NCBI GenBank assembly: GCA_964481655.1
Contig: CAYZVO010000080.1
Span: 1-35,355, forward strand
DNA length: 35,355 bases
Source: CALDOK01 sp964481655
Lineage (GTDB): Bacteria; Myxococcota_A; UBA796; JAFGLY01
Direction of reading: 5' to 3'
How positions within the stretch are numbered: position 1 is the first letter of the stretch; each line of letters begins with the position of its first letter. The notes below the pieces were generated by a model that was not told the origin of the DNA, ran no database searches, and was given only the letters and a program-made list of their open reading frames with translations. Both the position numbers and the translations under genes were made by a program. Of the stretch, positions 14,091 through 21,774 are shown in pieces.

Positions 14091-16073
14091 GTGCTGCGTC
14101 TCCGCCCCCTCGTGCTGAACACCCTGAGCTTCTGGCTCTGGGCCATCGCGCTGATCTCCTTCGGCCTGTTCGCGGCCACGGCGACCCAGCGCTTCCACGC
14201 TGATCTGCAGCGCAGCGAGGCCGCGCGCTTCGTGGCGTCCACCCAGCTGGCCATGGAGCTGTGGGAGCGGCAGGTGCTCGACGCCGCCTCCACCTGGCTG
14301 GCCGACTTCGCCTCAGCCGAGGACCGAGCTGGCTTCGAACACCGCAGCCGTGAAGACATCCCATGGATGGACTCCTTCTACCTCTGGGACACGTCAGACG
14401 GCAGCCTCATCCATCCGCCGCCGCCTCCACCACCTCCGAGCGCCGACGAGCTGGCCTGCGTCCTGGGCGTGGAGCGGGCCGCGCCGGTGCTGCACGCGCC
14501 GGCCGAAGCCCTGGCCTACATCAGCTGCCTGCCCGCCCCGCCGCGGGTCGAGGTGCTGATCACCACCCGCGCCGCCACCTTGCTGTCCGAGGCCGAGCTC
14601 CCGGTTGCCGCCCTGCGGGCCATGCACGCCGGCCAGCTGTCCGATGACACCACCCTCGAGCTGGGCATCACCCGAGGCATCCCGGCCCCCGACCTCGCCC
14701 ACTGGCGGCTGCTGCGCATCGACCTGCTCATGACCCTGGGCCAGCTCGACGCCGCCCAGGATCAGGCCCTGGGCCTGGCGACCGAGATCGTGGAGCTGCC
14801 CGGCTCCGCCCTGGGGGCGATCCTCGCAGAGGTCACCCCCACCCTCACCACCCAGCTGGCCGAGCTGGCGCCGCCTCCCAGCTGGTCGGAGCTGCTGGTG
14901 AAGCTCGAGCGCTGCGAGCGACGGGTGGACGCCTGGCGCGAGGTGCGCGACCGACTGTCGGAGCGCAGCGAGCTCCCGGAAGCCGGGCAGCGCCCTCACC
15001 TGCTGCGAGACCCCTTCGGGCGCCCGCCCTACCTGTTGCTCTTCAGGCGCGCGGCGACCCCGGGCCTGGCCGTAGCGGTCCAGGTCGACGAGTCGGTGCT
15101 CGCAGAGCGTCTGCTCGGTGTCGTCGAGGAAGGCTCGGGAGCCACGGTGATGGTGCAGGACGGCGCAGGGCGGCGCATCGCCGGGCCCCCCACCGCCGAC
15201 TGGCGTGAGCGGCAGCTCACCTTCCCCCTGGTCTTCGAGTACCTGCGGGTGAACATCCCGCGGGGTGGTGGGCCCTCCGACGCCGGGCGAGGCCGGCTGC
15301 TGCTCATCCAGCTGCTGCCCATCGGCTTGACCGTCCTGATGGGGACCCTGGCGCTGCTGGCCCGCAGCGCCGCCATCCGGCGTCGGCTCGAGCTCGAGAC
15401 CAGCCGCTCGGAGTTCGTCACCCGGGTGACCCACGAGCTCAAGACCCCCCTGGCCGGCATCCGGGTCATGGCCGAGGTCCTGGAGCTGGGCGCCTACCGC
15501 GACGCCGAGGAACACACCGAGCTCGCCCAGCGCATCCTCAAGGAGTCCGAGCGCCTCGCCAAGCGGGTGGACGAGGTGCTGAACATGTCCAGGGCACCCG
15601 CGGACTTCCGCTTCGAGCCCACGGACCTGGGCGCCCTCTGCCACGAGGTGGCCGAGCGCTGGCGGGACCTGTTGGACCAGAGCGAGATCGAGCTGGAGCT
15701 GGACATCCGCCCCATGCCGACGATCCAGGCCCAGCAGGCCCTGCTGCGGGACGCCCTGGGGGCCCTGCTCGAGAACGCCATCAAGTACCGCGATCCCACC
15801 CGGCCCTCGAAGGTCCGCGTCGAGGCCAGGGTCAGCGGCCGACGCTGGATCGTCATCGAGGTGTCGGACAACGGCATCGGCGTGCCGCCGGCCAAGAGGC
15901 GCACCATCTTCGAGCCCTTCGCCAGGGTCGAAGGGCCCGGCCGCGGCATGTCGGGAGGCCACGGGCTGGGGCTGTCGTTCGTCGCGAACGCCGCGCGGGT
16001 CCACCGAGGTCGCGCCGAGTGCAGAGAGGGCCTCGAGGGGGGAGCCCGGTTCATCCTGCGAATCCGCAGGTAG
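14091..16073 (+). CDS. Membrane sensor histidine kinase
   Basis: GTG 14091 follows GGAG. TM1 is at about 8-30, a periplasmic sensor at about 31-400, TM2 at about 402-425, the dimerisation/phosphoacceptor helix has VTHELKTP with His448, and the ATPase domain has N562 (N box), DNGIG (D593) and a GHGLGL G2 box at 623-628. The sensor domain matches no family I recognise and carries eight consecutive prolines (109-116). No HAMP domain is obvious between TM2 and the H-box. The gene is followed 73 bp later by an OmpR-type regulator, its evident partner. The signal may relate to cell-wall fragments, given the divergent NagZ-like gene, but this is inference. Confidence 0.9.
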   Translation: MLRLRPLVLNTLSFWLWAIALISFGLFAATATQRFHADLQRSEAARFVASTQLAMELWERQVLDAASTWLADFASAEDRAGFEHRSREDIPWMDSFYLWDTSDGSLIHPPPPPPPPSADELACVLGVERAAPVLHAPAEALAYISCLPAPPRVEVLITTRAATLLSEAELPVAALRAMHAGQLSDDTTLELGITRGIPAPDLAHWRLLRIDLLMTLGQLDAAQDQALGLATEIVELPGSALGAILAEVTPTLTTQLAELAPPPSWSELLVKLERCERRVDAWREVRDRLSERSELPEAGQRPHLLRDPFGRPPYLLLFRRAATPGLAVAVQVDESVLAERLLGVVEEGSGATVMVQDGAGRRIAGPPTADWRERQLTFPLVFEYLRVNIPRGGGPSDAGRGRLLLIQLLPIGLTVLMGTLALLARSAAIRRRLELETSRSEFVTRVTHELKTPLAGIRVMAEVLELGAYRDAEEHTELAQRILKESERLAKRVDEVLNMSRAPADFRFEPTDLGALCHEVAERWRDLLDQSEIELELDIRPMPTIQAQQALLRDALGALLENAIKYRDPTRPSKVRVEARVSGRRWIVIEVSDNGIGVPPAKRRTIFEPFARVEGPGRGMSGGHGLGLSFVANAARVHRGRAECREGLEGGARFILRIRR

Positions 16074-16146
16074 CGGTACACCAGGCGCCCTTGACCCTTG
16101 GGTGAGGCGCGCGAATGTGTGATGATACGTCATCCAGGAGGCTCGC

Positions 16147-16851
16147 ATGGGCAACGCTGCTACGGACAACACCCCCACCATCCTGCTCGTCGAGGACGAC
16201 AGCACCATCGCCTTGGGCGTGGTCCGGATGTTGGAGATGGAAGGCTACCGCGTCAACCACTTCACCACCGGCGAGGACGGCCTCGCCTCGGTGGCCGACG
16301 CCAAGCCCGACCTGGCCGTGTTGGACTGGATGCTCCCTGGCATGGACGGCATCGACGTGCTCCGCACCCTCAAGCGGGACCATCCCTCCATCCCCGTGAT
16401 CATGCTCACCGCCCGCATCTCCGAGCAGGACCGCGTGCGGGGCCTCGACGCCGGCGCTGACGACTACGTGGTCAAGCCCTTCTCCCTGCGCGAGCTGGCC
16501 GCCCGGGTGCGCGCTCGCCTGCGGACCACCCAGCGCATGGCCGAGCGCGACGGCTGGATCGAGTTCGGCAGCGTCCGCATCGACCTGCGGCACCGCATCC
16601 TGCAGCGCGGCGACGAAGAGATCCGCCTCACCACCCACGAAGCCGGTGTGCTCGGCTACCTGGTGGCCCGGCCGGGCAAGGACGTGCCCCGGGACGAGCT
16701 GCTCGAGAAGGTCTGGGGCTATGTCCCCACCATCGCCACCCGCACGGTCGACAACCAGATCCTCAAGCTCCGCAAGAAGATCGAGGACAACCCCAACAAC
16801 CCGCGCCACATCCTCACGGTCTACGGCACGGGCTACCGCTTCGAGCCTTAG
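16147..16851 (+). CDS. OmpR/PhoB-family response regulator
   Basis: The 234-residue protein has an N-terminal receiver (acidic pocket E16-D18, phosphoacceptor D60 in LAVLDWMLPGMDG, T88, K110) and a C-terminal winged-helix DNA-binding domain (about 135-232) with the RTVDNQILKLRKKI recognition helix and TVYGTGYRF end. All phosphotransfer residues are present. AGGAGG precedes ATG 16147. An inverted repeat GATGA-N4-TCATC (16121-16134) overlaps the leader just upstream and could be a translational or operator element. It is the cognate partner of the kinase at 14091. Confidence 0.93.
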   Translation: MGNAATDNTPTILLVEDDSTIALGVVRMLEMEGYRVNHFTTGEDGLASVADAKPDLAVLDWMLPGMDGIDVLRTLKRDHPSIPVIMLTARISEQDRVRGLDAGADDYVVKPFSLRELAARVRARLRTTQRMAERDGWIEFGSVRIDLRHRILQRGDEEIRLTTHEAGVLGYLVARPGKDVPRDELLEKVWGYVPTIATRTVDNQILKLRKKIEDNPNNPRHILTVYGTGYRFEP

Positions 16852-16852
16852 A

Positions 16853-16868
16853 AGCTCTCAGCTGTCAG
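16853..16868. repeat. Short heptamer repeat (AGCTCTC AGCTGTC AG)
   Basis: There are two adjacent 7-bp units, the second (AGCTGTC) identical to the complement of the GCTGACA-type array at 30154-30184. It lies in the 36-bp gap after the response regulator. Next to it are the palindrome CCACGTGG (16869-16876) and a small AGCGC-GAA-GCGCT hairpin (16877-16889) that may end transcription of both convergent genes, although no T tract follows. Confidence 0.45.
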
Positions 16869-16887
16869 CCACGTGGAGCGCGAAGCG

Positions 16888-17631
16888 CTACACGTTCAGC
16901 TCGCCACCACAGACGGTGATCGCCTGGCCGTTGAGACCCGCCGCTTCGGCGGAGGCCAAGAAGACGATGGTCGCGGCGACTTCGTCCGGGGCCATCAGCC
17001 GACCCTGGGGGTTGCGCGCCTCGAACGCCGCGCGGACCTCCTCGGGGGTCTTGTCGAGCTTCTCGGCCATGACCTCGATCTGCTCCTGATCGGCCTCGGT
17101 GTCGAGCATACCCGGGCACACCGCGTTGACGGTGATGCCGTGCTCGGCCACTTCCTCCGACAGGGCGCGGGAGAAGCCCACCAGGCCGTGGAGCGCCGCG
17201 GAGTAGGCCACCATGAGCTTGTAGCCCTTGAGACCGGCGGAGCCGACGACGTTGATGATGCGGCCCTTTTCCTTGCGGATCATGTAGGGCAGCACCTTGA
17301 GGGAGCAGAGGTAGGCCCCGGTCAGGTTGACCTTGAGGATCTCTTCCCAGGTGCGGACGTTGGTGGTGACCAGAGCGCCGATCTTCATCATGTCAGCCGA
17401 ATTCACCAGCACATCTGCCGGGCCGGCCGCCATGAACGCGGCTTCGACGCTGGCGGGGTCGCCCACGTCGATACGTACGGGTCGAGCGCCGATCTCGTCG
17501 GCCAGCGGCTCGATCTCCTTGGTGGTCGCCGCCATGATGGTGACGCGATCTCCGAGGGCCGCGAAGCGACGGGCGGCCGCCGCCCCCACACCGCTCGCAC
17601 CTCCAGTGATGATCACATGGCGCCTGATCAT
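16888..17631 (-). CDS. Atypical short-chain dehydrogenase/reductase lacking the catalytic Lys
   Basis: The 247-residue Rossmann protein starts at ATG 17631 after GGAGG; a longer in-frame start at 17655 has no ribosome site. The cofactor motif TGGASGVG (9-16), the structural VNLTG (Asn102) and the catalytic Tyr143 with Ser131 are present. The classic YxxxK reads Y-S-A-A-L: Leu147 (codon CTC) replaces the Lys that lowers the Tyr pKa and binds the ribose. The usual NNAG is also changed, to NSAD (77-80). The C-terminal half (ITVNAVCPG, DEVAATIVFLAS, GQAITVCGG) is otherwise normal for the FabG-like branch. It may therefore bind NAD(P) with weak or no oxidoreductase activity, or act as a regulatory or scaffold protein. 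No pathway partner is adjacent. Confidence 0.85.
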   Translation of the reverse strand: MIRRHVIITGGASGVGAAAARRFAALGDRVTIMAATTKEIEPLADEIGARPVRIDVGDPASVEAAFMAAGPADVLVNSADMMKIGALVTTNVRTWEEILKVNLTGAYLCSLKVLPYMIRKEKGRIINVVGSAGLKGYKLMVAYSAALHGLVGFSRALSEEVAEHGITVNAVCPGMLDTEADQEQIEVMAEKLDKTPEEVRAAFEARNPQGRLMAPDEVAATIVFLASAEAAGLNGQAITVCGGELNV

Positions 17632-17755
17632 GCTGCCTCCAGCGCTTTCGCGCATGGCTAGGGGCTGTCACTGCCGCATTCGCGCGGTCGAGGGAGCCTC
17701 CAGCCGTTTGACTCCGCATCTCTATTAACGCGCCGTCGCCCAGCATGGCGTACCT

Positions 17756-17783
17756 TTTCGATCGCGGCCGGCTGGACTATCCT
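17756..17783 (+). promoter_or_regulatory. Possible promoter of the universal stress protein gene
   Basis: TTTCGA (17756-17761) and TATCCT (17778-17783) are separated by 16 bp, 28 bp before ATG 17812. The match is moderate, in a 180-bp divergent intergenic region that otherwise shows no clear element. Confidence 0.3.
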
Positions 17784-17811
17784 CGGACCACGCCCCCCTC
17801 GAGGCCACGCC

Positions 17812-18303
17812 ATGTTCACGATCAGCAAGCTCCTGGTGCCCTTCGACGAGACCGACACCGCCCGCGCGGCGGTGTCCCTCGCCCTGCAGCTCGCCCATGT
17901 GCACGACGCCGAGCTGCACATGGTCGCGGTGCTCCCCAGGCTGGACAAGGTCATGAAGAAGCGCTTGACCACCAAGCCCGACGGCTTCGCGGTGGAGCGC
18001 GCCATCCGCAACAACGAGGGCGCCCTCGAGGCCGCGGTGCGCACCGAGCTGGACCGCGCCCGGGACGCCGGCCACAGCTGGGCCCACCCGACCCTGCACA
18101 CCCACGTCAGCGGTGGAAGCTGGAAGATCGCCGTGAAGAACCTGGTCGAGGAGCACGAGATCGACGCGATCGTGGTCGGGACCCACGGCCGCCAGGGCCT
18201 GCTGGAGACCTTCTGGGGCACCGACACAGAGGAGTGGGTCCGCCGCTCACCCTGCTCGGTGCTGGTGGTCAAGCCCCAGGGCTACCCCTACCTACGAGAC
18301 TGA
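17812..18303 (+). CDS. Universal stress protein (UspA family, ATP-binding type)
   Basis: This is a 163-residue single Usp domain. It opens with the usual ILVPFD-like strand (KLLVPFDETD) and carries the complete nucleotide-binding signature G-x2-G-x9-G-T (GTHGRQG ... WGT, about residues 123-137), then PCSVLVV. It therefore belongs to the ATP-binding subgroup (MJ0577-like) rather than the non-binding UspA type. An insertion of about 20 residues after the first strand-helix unit (LDKVMKKRL) is usual in this subgroup. Such proteins help cells survive starvation and redox stress. It ends 12 bp inside the convergent pentapeptide-repeat gene, so the two 3' ends overlap. Confidence 0.92.
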   Translation: MFTISKLLVPFDETDTARAAVSLALQLAHVHDAELHMVAVLPRLDKVMKKRLTTKPDGFAVERAIRNNEGALEAAVRTELDRARDAGHSWAHPTLHTHVSGGSWKIAVKNLVEEHEIDAIVVGTHGRQGLLETFWGTDTEEWVRRSPCSVLVVKPQGYPYLRD

Positions 18304-20127
18304 CGCGGGGGCCTTGCCGACGCAGTCGATCTTGCGGGGGACACCGTCGCGCACGGCCACCAGGCAGGTGGCGCCGAGGCCGGTGACCACGGAGATGACG
18401 GGCTCGTCACCGCCACAGAGGATGCGGATCTCGTCGGGCTCCTCGAGCTCACCGGGCAGGATCGGGAAGGACCGACCGCCGGGGAGCAGCGCCCCCTGCA
18501 GGGTGGCGGGCTCGTCCGGATCTTCGCCTTCCTGGGTCCACACCACCAACACGCGGTCGCCCACGCCGATGCAGTCGAGGTTGGCCACGACCTGATCCCG
18601 GGCCAGGGTGCCCTGCTGGGCAGGCCGGCCACGCTGCATCAGGGCCCAGCGCAGGCCCATCCCCACCCTGGGGGTCCAGGTGAGGAACAGCTCGCCTTCG
18701 CAGCGGGCGGAGGCCGCCGCGCGCCCGGGGAAGCCGTCGGGGACGCTGGACGCGCCGCCGAGCCCGTCGATCTCGACCGGGTAGACCACGCCGCCCTTGC
18801 AGAGCACCGCCGGCTCGAGGTTACCCACGAAGCCACGGGCCGTGGCGAGGACCTTGCGCATCAACGGCGTGAAGCCGCCCTCGTCCAGGCGGTGCAGCTG
18901 GAAGCTGGGCCCCCGCCGCCCGAGGGCGCCCATCAGGCGAGCGCCGTTGCCCTCGAAGAACACGGGGCGCACCACGGGGTTGACCTCGCAGGCCACCGAG
19001 CGCGTCGCGCCCACGTCGCCCTGAGGGCTGATCTCGGTGATGCGGCACACAAGTCCGCCCGGGCGACGCACGAAGAGCACGGCCTCGAAACCCACCGCGG
19101 CCGGCAGCAGCGCCCGGGCCACCACGAGGTCGGCGGGCTCGGTGAGGGCCGGAGCCCGGCCATCCCACTCGCCATCGAGGGGGACCGTCACCACGCGGAG
19201 CTTGGAGCGCCCGGGGGCGTCGTGGTTGTCCCACAGCAGGCCCGCCACACCGGAGGACACACAGCCGTCGAGATCCTCGAGCTGCAGGCCGGCTTCGGGG
19301 AGCGCGTCCTCGGCCGGGGGCTCGCCCAGGGTGGCGGCGTCGAGCAGGGCGCCGGCCAGCTCGGCCTGACCCACCTCGGCGCCGTCGAGGCGCACCTCGC
19401 GCAGCAGGGCGCCCTCGAGCTTGGCGCCGGTGAGCTTGGCGCCCCCCAGATCGGCCCGGGTGAGGTTGGCGCCCGACAGGTCGGCGTTCTCGAGGTTGGC
19501 GTTGGTGAGGTCGGCCCCCACCAGGGAGGCGCGCTGGAGCACGACGCCGTCGGCGATGATGTTGCTCAGGCGGGCCTCGCGCAGATCGACCTCGGAGAGG
19601 TTCGCGCCGGTGAGGTCGGCCTTGTCGAGCTTGGCCTTGGCCATGCGCGCGCCGGTGAGGTCGGCGCCGACCAGCCGCGCGCCGCCCAGGTGGGCCTCGA
19701 GCAGCTCCACGCCGGGCAGCTTGGCGCCTTCGAGGTCGGCGTTGCGCAGCCGCGCGTTGCTGAGATCCAGGTGCTCCGCCACGATGCCGGGCAGCTCCGC
19801 GTCGCTGAGATCGGCCCGGGGGAGCTCGGCCTCGTCCAGGCGGGCCTCGCCCAGGTAGGCGCCGCGCCAGCGGGAGCCGTGGGCGATGACCTGCCGCAGG
19901 TCCGCGCCGGTGAGGTCCGCGCCGTCGAGGCGGGCCTGCACCAGGACGGCCTCGAGCAGCACGGTCCCGGACAGATCGGCGTTCTCGAGATCGGCCTTGG
20001 TGAGGTCGACCCCCTGCAGAGCCCTGTCGCTCAGATCGGCCGCCGCGAGATCGGGGGAGGCGTGCCGTCCGCGCGATGCGTTGAAGCCTTTCACGTCGTC
20101 GGCAAGCAGAAGCTCGAGGAGACCCAT
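18292..20127 (-). CDS. Long pentapeptide-repeat protein with unknown C-terminal domain
   Basis: This is a 611-residue protein without a signal peptide. Residues about 27-285 are about 50 tandem A(D/N)LxX pentapeptide repeats (ADLSD, ADLEN, ADLTG, AKLTG), predicting a right-handed quadrilateral beta-helix. The pattern slips in places (for example HGSRWRG and AEHLDL). Residues about 300-611 are not repeats; they alternate strands with Trp/Gly motifs and could be a beta-propeller, but I do not recognise the family. Pentapeptide helices may mimic DNA (Qnr/MfpA gyrase protection) or act as scaffolds; which applies here is unknown. ATG 20127 follows AGGGAG at a good distance; longer in-frame starts have none. 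TTGCAC-N16-TAGTCG (20181-20154) is a weak candidate promoter on this strand. Confidence 0.85.
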   Translation of the reverse strand: MGLLELLLADDVKGFNASRGRHASPDLAAADLSDRALQGVDLTKADLENADLSGTVLLEAVLVQARLDGADLTGADLRQVIAHGSRWRGAYLGEARLDEAELPRADLSDAELPGIVAEHLDLSNARLRNADLEGAKLPGVELLEAHLGGARLVGADLTGARMAKAKLDKADLTGANLSEVDLREARLSNIIADGVVLQRASLVGADLTNANLENADLSGANLTRADLGGAKLTGAKLEGALLREVRLDGAEVGQAELAGALLDAATLGEPPAEDALPEAGLQLEDLDGCVSSGVAGLLWDNHDAPGRSKLRVVTVPLDGEWDGRAPALTEPADLVVARALLPAAVGFEAVLFVRRPGGLVCRITEISPQGDVGATRSVACEVNPVVRPVFFEGNGARLMGALGRRGPSFQLHRLDEGGFTPLMRKVLATARGFVGNLEPAVLCKGGVVYPVEIDGLGGASSVPDGFPGRAAASARCEGELFLTWTPRVGMGLRWALMQRGRPAQQGTLARDQVVANLDCIGVGDRVLVVWTQEGEDPDEPATLQGALLPGGRSFPILPGELEEPDEIRILCGGDEPVISVVTGLGATCLVAVRDGVPRKIDCVGKAPASVS

Positions 20128-20240
20128 GGACCACTCCCTGGAGGTAGCCAGGGCGACTATCCGACCTGGGGCGCGGTGCAACGTTCGCTGTCCAGTGGCT
20201 GAACAATGCGCTAGGCTATGAGCCCCACAGGAGGAGACCC

Positions 20241-21080
20241 ATGACCCGCGCACTTCCCTATCTGCTCGCCTGTTCCCTGATCCTCAGCGCCTGCGGTGAG
20301 GACGACCCCAAGGACGACACCGGCGACACCACGCCCGGTGAGACCGGTGACACCGACACCGTGATCGAGCCGCCCTCGGACTACGAGGCCGGGGGGTACC
20401 GGGTCACGGCCATGGAGCTGCTCGACACCGATCAGGGCTTCGATCTCGACGAAGATGGCGAGATCAACAACAAGCTGCCCCAGGTCCTCACCCTGCTGGA
20501 CCTGGCCGTCGAGGACGACATGTCCCGCGATGGCCTCAACACCACCATCGCCGACGCCCTGAGCAACGGCGACCTGGTCCAGCTCATCGACGCCAGCTAC
20601 GCCGAGCTGGTCCTCGACTACGACCTGCTGCTGGGCGACGTGGACGACCACGGCACCCTGACCCTGGACCAGGAGCAGTCCTACGACGGCGACGGCACCC
20701 CCTACTCCCGCTTCCAGGGTGTGTTCCTGGACCAGACGATGATCGAGCTGGGCCCGAACGACGTGCAGATCCCCGTGGCGTTCTACCCCGACGAGCCGGC
20801 CATCATGATCCCGGTCTGGCAGAGCGTCGCGACCGGCGAGCTGTCCGCCGAGGGCACCACCTGCACCATCGGCGGGGCCATCCCCGTCGATCTGCTGATG
20901 GTCCAGGTGGTCGAGCCCCTGATCCCCGAAGACGGCTACGGCGACCAGACCAAGGAAGAGCTGCTCGAGGACATCGAGCAGCTGCTGTCCAGCGACAGCG
21001 TCGCCGACATCGAGCTCGAGGGTGGCCTGCCGGGCATCTCGGCGGCCCTGAGCTTCGTGGCCGAGCCAGCCAGCTGGTAG
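20241..21080 (+). CDS. Lipoprotein of unknown function with acidic tether
   Basis: ATG 20241 follows AGGAGGAG. The signal peptide ends in lipobox LSAC (Cys18), then an Asp/Thr/Gly/Glu tether of about 30 residues. The mature part (about 50-279) is acidic, with a DLDEDGEINN calcium-loop-like segment (about 70-80) and no Cys pair or enzyme motif that I recognise. Its general pattern is that of family-restricted Myxococcota surface lipoproteins. It is convergent with the CPBP protease gene (9 bp apart) and divergent from the pentapeptide gene (113 bp), so it is probably monocistronic. Confidence 0.8.
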   Translation: MTRALPYLLACSLILSACGEDDPKDDTGDTTPGETGDTDTVIEPPSDYEAGGYRVTAMELLDTDQGFDLDEDGEINNKLPQVLTLLDLAVEDDMSRDGLNTTIADALSNGDLVQLIDASYAELVLDYDLLLGDVDDHGTLTLDQEQSYDGDGTPYSRFQGVFLDQTMIELGPNDVQIPVAFYPDEPAIMIPVWQSVATGELSAEGTTCTIGGAIPVDLLMVQVVEPLIPEDGYGDQTKEELLEDIEQLLSSDSVADIELEGGLPGISAALSFVAEPASW

Positions 21081-21089
21081 GCTCGCCCG

Positions 21090-21737
21090 TCAGCTCCCCT
21101 GGAGCACACCGCTGAACAGCCACAGGGCGTTGTGACAGGCATGGGCCAGCACGCAGGGCCACAGCCGACCGCTGTGCTCCCGCAGCCAGCCCAGCGCGAG
21201 CCCCGCCACCGCCGCGACCACCAGGTGCACCGGGTTGAGGTGGAACAGCGCGAAGGCGATGGCCTGTGCGGCGATGGCGGCCTTGGTGCCGAACTCGGCG
21301 CGGAGCCCGGCGTAGAGGGTGCCGCGGAAGAGCAGCTCCTCGCCGATGGGCGCCAACAGCAGCGCCACCAACGCCAACACCCCCAGCCACAGCGCCCCCA
21401 GCGCCGCCGGTTCGGGCATCAACGGCGCGGTGACGGGCAGCCGGTGCGCCGCGATCCACAGCGCGATCCCGGAGAAGGCGCCGGTGCCCAGCCCGAGCCC
21501 GATGGCCAGGGGGGCGAGGCTCTGGACCCGGGGCCGCAGGGTCAGGCCGTGGCCGGCCCAGGCGGCCAGCGCCGCCCACAGGACCGAGCGCATGGCCAGC
21601 GCCAGGACGGGCGCAGCCTGCTCCCGGGCGGCGAAGGGCTCGGCGAGGACCCGGGCGAGGCCCAGGGCGAGCAGCGCGGTGAGCACCGTGGCGAACAGCA
21701 GCGGACCGGGCTCACGGAGGCGGGTGCGGAGGGACAT
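21090..21737 (-). CDS. CPBP-family (CAAX/Abi) intramembrane glutamic protease
   Basis: This is a 215-residue polytopic membrane protein with about six hydrophobic helices. All three CPBP motifs are present: EExxxR (E133-E134-LLF-R138), FxxxH (F162 to H166) and HxxxN (H199 ... N203). Family members cleave substrates in the membrane (Rce1-type CAAX processing, bacteriocin maturation). From memory of the literature, the myxobacterial enzyme proposed to process MYXO-CTERM signals (myxosortase, MrtX) is also a CPBP protein, so this is a candidate maturation enzyme for the two internal MYXO-CTERM proteins here. That link is inference. It is the last gene of a minus-strand run (GDPD, hybrid kinase, lipoprotein), separated from the previous stop by 35 bp containing a hairpin. 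Confidence 0.9.
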   Translation of the reverse strand: MSLRTRLREPGPLLFATVLTALLALGLARVLAEPFAAREQAAPVLALAMRSVLWAALAAWAGHGLTLRPRVQSLAPLAIGLGLGTGAFSGIALWIAAHRLPVTAPLMPEPAALGALWLGVLALVALLLAPIGEELLFRGTLYAGLRAEFGTKAAIAAQAIAFALFHLNPVHLVVAAVAGLALGWLREHSGRLWPCVLAHACHNALWLFSGVLQGS

Positions 21738-21753
21738 GGGGGCCCTTTATGCC

Positions 21754-21774
21754 GACCCGCGCAACCGCGGGGTC
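21754..21774 (-). terminator. GC hairpin between the lipoprotein and CPBP genes
   Basis: GACCCGCG-CAAC-CGCGGGGTC forms a stem of about 8 bp with one bulged base and a 4-nt loop. It overlaps the stop of the upstream minus-strand gene and lies 17 bp before the next start. There is no T tract, so a partial terminator, an mRNA stabiliser or an attenuating element are equally possible. Confidence 0.35.

Noticed and set aside
16091..16126. TTGACC with a downstream GATGAT as a promoter of the response regulator
   Set aside because: The spacing is about 24 bp, too long for sigma70, so transcription from the kinase promoter is simpler.
16869..16889. CCACGTGG and AGCGC-GAA-GCGCT as a Rho-independent terminator
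   Set aside because: The stems are short and no T tract follows on either strand.
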